NCBI GenBank assembly: GCA_002405165.1
Contig: DHLF01000006.1
Coordinates: 4,882 to 68,881 of the forward strand
Length of the DNA: 64,000 bases
Direction: 5' to 3'
DNA from: Christensenella sp. UBA4675
GTDB taxonomy: Bacteria; Bacillota; Clostridia; Christensenellales; Borkfalkiaceae
Made by a program: the position numbers and the translations under genes. Numbering within the stretch: position 1 is the first letter of the stretch; each line of letters opens with the position of its first letter. Under the pieces are notes generated by a model. That model made no database searches and had not been told where the DNA came from. It saw only the letters and a list, made by a program, of their open reading frames with translations. Below, one piece after another: positions 62,034-64,000 of this stretch.

Positions 62034-62084
62034 AGCCGTTTGCCTACGGCGTTGGCAAGCCAACGAAATATAGCGACAACGGCT
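62034..62084. ncRNA. Structured intergenic element, possible RNA
   Basis: Outer stem AGCCGTT (62034-62040) with AACGGCT (62078-62084), inner stem GTTGGC-AA-GCCAAC (62051-62064). On the plus strand TTTTT follows directly, like a terminator; on the minus strand it lies in the GH43 3' UTR / protease leader. GC-rich for this genome. No known RNA family recognised. Confidence 0.4.
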
Positions 62085-62198
62085 TTTTATAACCTAATCT
62101 TACTAAAATTATGATACTTGCCGTTGGATAGTAATAAGTATCGTTCAAACTTTCGTTTTTATACCAAATTTTTAGCTTTATAATAAAAATTTAAATTA

Positions 62199-64000
62199 TT
62201 ACGAGTTTTTACCTATTACTACGATTTCGGATACGCCTATACCCGTAACTTTATCAAAAGAATCGTATATTTTATCGTTTATTTGTGGCAATAAATGTAC
62301 GTGTATACTTACTACGTTTTGAATTTCATCAAAAATAGCTCCCGAAAAGTTCCCCGACGCGTACACTTTATTGCCTTCCGACGTTAAATTATTAGTACAA
62401 AAAGTAGACCAGTCAAAAGTGAGTTCGCCTAACTTTTTGCATTTTAAAACGTTATTATCGAAATAGAAAATCGAAACGTCTTTAACATAATCGAACGCCG
62501 TTCTAAGCGAATAAGAATTGAATATTTGTATTCCCTTTACGGTTACCTGCGACGAAAAATCAAGACGAATAGTCGGGTCGTCCCTGTCGCCTTCGGGGAA
62601 TTTTATGCTAAATTCCTTTTTGCCGTCGTTCGCCATCGTTTTAACAACATTATCGTTGATATAAGATAAATCGTCGCTAAATATTTGTTTACCGCTACCG
62701 TCATAAGCGTAAACTTTAGCTTTATCCGCTACGTTTGTATATCCTTGTTCGTTACCCGAATATAACATATACCCCATAGTAGGGCCGTTAGTTGTCATTA
62801 TAAGTTCGCCATCTTCGTTTTTAAACCAACTGATTTTATCTATTCCTATACATCTATTACCGTCGAAATTTTTAGGATTTGTGTGCATATGGTAAACCAT
62901 ATACAAATCTCCGTTAATTTTTGCAAACGTGTGGTGTCCCGTTCCGGCTCTATGTGGCCAGTTAACGTCCGTTGCGATTACCGCTCCGCCTTTTTCTACG
63001 GCAATTTTTTTAAAAGGTCCCATAGGACTATCCGAAACCGCCTGCCTTACTTGATAAGTTTTATCCCAATAGTAATAGCAACTATATGTTAAATAATACT
63101 TTTTGCTTTGTTCGTTATATATTACGTACGGCCCTTCGTTTACGGAACCTTCTCCGCCCGTGCTTTCTTTATCTTCTACGTTAGCATAATTACACTTGGT
63201 AATCAGTCTTACTGTAGAATAATCGGGTGTATACCAGTCAATCATTTTTATGACTATAATATTACTGTTAGGATAAGTTGTTTTTGCATTTTTATCTTGA
63301 TTTAAATCTCTGCACATATACAGATATTTATCGCCAGTAACGGGGTCTATAAACGGCTCTACGTCGATAACTTTCATAAACCCTTCGTATGGATAATACA
63401 TAGGATTTGCGCTTTTCATTCTTTCAAAATTTATAAAGGTATCTTTACCTGAAATTGTATACTCGGAAAATTTTTCTCCGCTTTGGTAAGTTCCGCCTTT
63501 AACAGTCCCCGTCCATTGAACAAAAGGTCCCTCCGGACTATCCGAAACACCCATACAAACACTTAAAGAATTACCTTTTTCTAACCCGTCCGGTATAGAA
63601 TTACGTTTATAATAATCAGGATTAACGGCACCCGTATAAAACATAAAATATTTCCCTAAATCTTTATCGTAAATAACCGCAGGCGCCCACTGATACCCGT
63701 TTATCCAACTAGGGCTTGCATACGTAAACGCCTTTTTACTTTCTCCCCAATGTATTAAATCCTTACTTTTTTTTACATAAAGACCTGTTGTATACATATA
63801 ATAGTAACCGGTTTTTTCGTCATATATACAAGAAGGGTCTGCCCCGTCGTTAGTTAAATCGTTTTTAAAAAATATACTATCGACTTCTTGTTGTTCAGAT
63901 CCCGACAAGTTTTTAGATAAATCTATATAACTTATATCTTCGATTTCCTGAGTTTCATGCGGATTTCCACTTGAACTCGACGATGAACTTGACGACGAAG
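62199..64000 (-). CDS. GH43-like five-bladed beta-propeller glycosidase, extracellular (5' end outside window)
   Basis: 600 codons open to the right edge; no true start is in the window. After a poly-Ser linker (ten Ser then GNP, about 63933-63998) the propeller begins: DGADPSCIYDEKTGYYYMYT (catalytic Asp), WAPAVIYDKDLGKYFMFYTG, VIDVEPFIDPVTGDKYLYM, GSVNEGPYVIYNEQSKKYYL (probable acid Glu) and GTGHHTFAKINGDLYMVYH. A beta-rich C-terminal module of about 170 residues (DDPTIRLDFSSQVTVKGIQI) resembles a carbohydrate-binding domain. The Ser linker suggests a secreted or lipid-anchored enzyme acting on arabinan or xylan-type polysaccharide; substrate inferred only. Confidence 0.85.
   Translation of the reverse strand, partial: SSSSSSSSSSGNPHETQEIEDISYIDLSKNLSGSEQQEVDSIFFKNDLTNDGADPSCIYDEKTGYYYMYTTGLYVKKSKDLIHWGESKKAFTYASPSWINGYQWAPAVIYDKDLGKYFMFYTGAVNPDYYKRNSIPDGLEKGNSLSVCMGVSDSPEGPFVQWTGTVKGGTYQSGEKFSEYTISGKDTFINFERMKSANPMYYPYEGFMKVIDVEPFIDPVTGDKYLYMCRDLNQDKNAKTTYPNSNIIVIKMIDWYTPDYSTVRLITKCNYANVEDKESTGGEGSVNEGPYVIYNEQSKKYYLTYSCYYYWDKTYQVRQAVSDSPMGPFKKIAVEKGGAVIATDVNWPHRAGTGHHTFAKINGDLYMVYHMHTNPKNFDGNRCIGIDKISWFKNEDGELIMTTNGPTMGYMLYSGNEQGYTNVADKAKVYAYDGSGKQIFSDDLSYINDNVVKTMANDGKKEFSIKFPEGDRDDPTIRLDFSSQVTVKGIQIFNSYSLRTAFDYVKDVSIFYFDNNVLKCKKLGELTFDWSTFCTNNLTSEGNKVYASGNFSGAIFDEIQNVVSIHVHLLPQINDKIYDSFDKVTGIGVSEIVVIGKNS

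Noticed and set aside
62051..62064. Integron attC-like site
   Set aside because: GTTGGC/GCCAAC is only a simple inverted repeat; the attC core positions do not fit and no integrase is present.
63906..63908. TTG as a start codon for the GH43 protein
   Set aside because: The frame stays open upstream through a poly-Ser linker to the window edge, so the gene is simply cut.

Overview
The window looks like chromosomal core sequence of a low-GC, Gram-positive-type bacterium, most likely a Clostridia-class Bacillota. The DNA is AT-rich but unusually full of CpG-containing codons (acg, tcg, ccg, gcg). Shine-Dalgarno sites are GGAG/AGGAGG-like, many promoters fit TTGACA-17-TATAAT, secreted proteins carry lipoboxes, and no outer-membrane genes are seen. 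Several gene orders are typical of Clostridia: prs-pth-mfd-prsA, rpsO-pnp, ruvCAB-queA-tgt-yajC-(TIGR04086)-secDF-recJ-relA-MBL-hemZ, and DUF4364 next to a TSCPD protein. The species cannot be named from this sequence alone.

Layout. 1-6 kb: threonine synthase (cut by the left edge) diverges from an ApgM-type phosphomutase homologue that is probably the homoserine kinase, followed by proBAC for proline. 6-13 kb: a large PrsA-like lipoprotein, mfd, pth and prs. 13-17 kb: tadA, rlmH, a CPBP protease and malQ, with fba divergent. 18-23 kb: small genes (a 47-aa ORF, an Fe-S protein, dtd, a second CPBP protease, Nudix), then DUF4364, a TSCPD protein and a membrane protein. 23-30 kb: an overlapping operon (membrane protein, methyltransferase, hslO, TPR), asd-dapB for lysine/threonine precursors, then tRNA-Ser. 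30-37 kb: a glycosyltransferase-like gene, a ferritin-like gene coupled to a 38-aa ORF, ttcA behind a repeat-bearing leader, yqeY, a small FTR-like protein, dnaE and tRNA-Leu. 37-39.5 kb: the most accessory-looking stretch, with an orphan PD-(D/E)XK nuclease, an IS remnant, the tail of a broken gene and an acetyltransferase. 39.5-42 kb: KtrBA potassium uptake and a decayed duplicate of the pnp tail. 42-59 kb: the housekeeping block pnp, rpsO, hemZ, MBL hydrolase, relA, recJ, secF, secD, yajC, tgt, queA, ruvB, ruvA, ruvC. 59-64 kb: a lipoprotein with two trypsin-like domains and an extracellular GH43 glycosidase cut by the right edge.

No CRISPR array, prophage, toxin-antitoxin pair or recognisable defence operon was found. 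The strongest oddities are: SecD and SecF that both lack the conserved transmembrane residues of the proton path; a DapB without its catalytic His pair; a tandem double-protease lipoprotein; a duplicated pnp 3' end with terminator; the broken island beside tRNA-Leu; an apparently leaderless ktrB; and several unusual start-site arrangements (duplicated Shine-Dalgarno at proB, a three-codon uORF at ruvC, a terminator-like hairpin holding a Shine-Dalgarno before the TIGR04086 gene).
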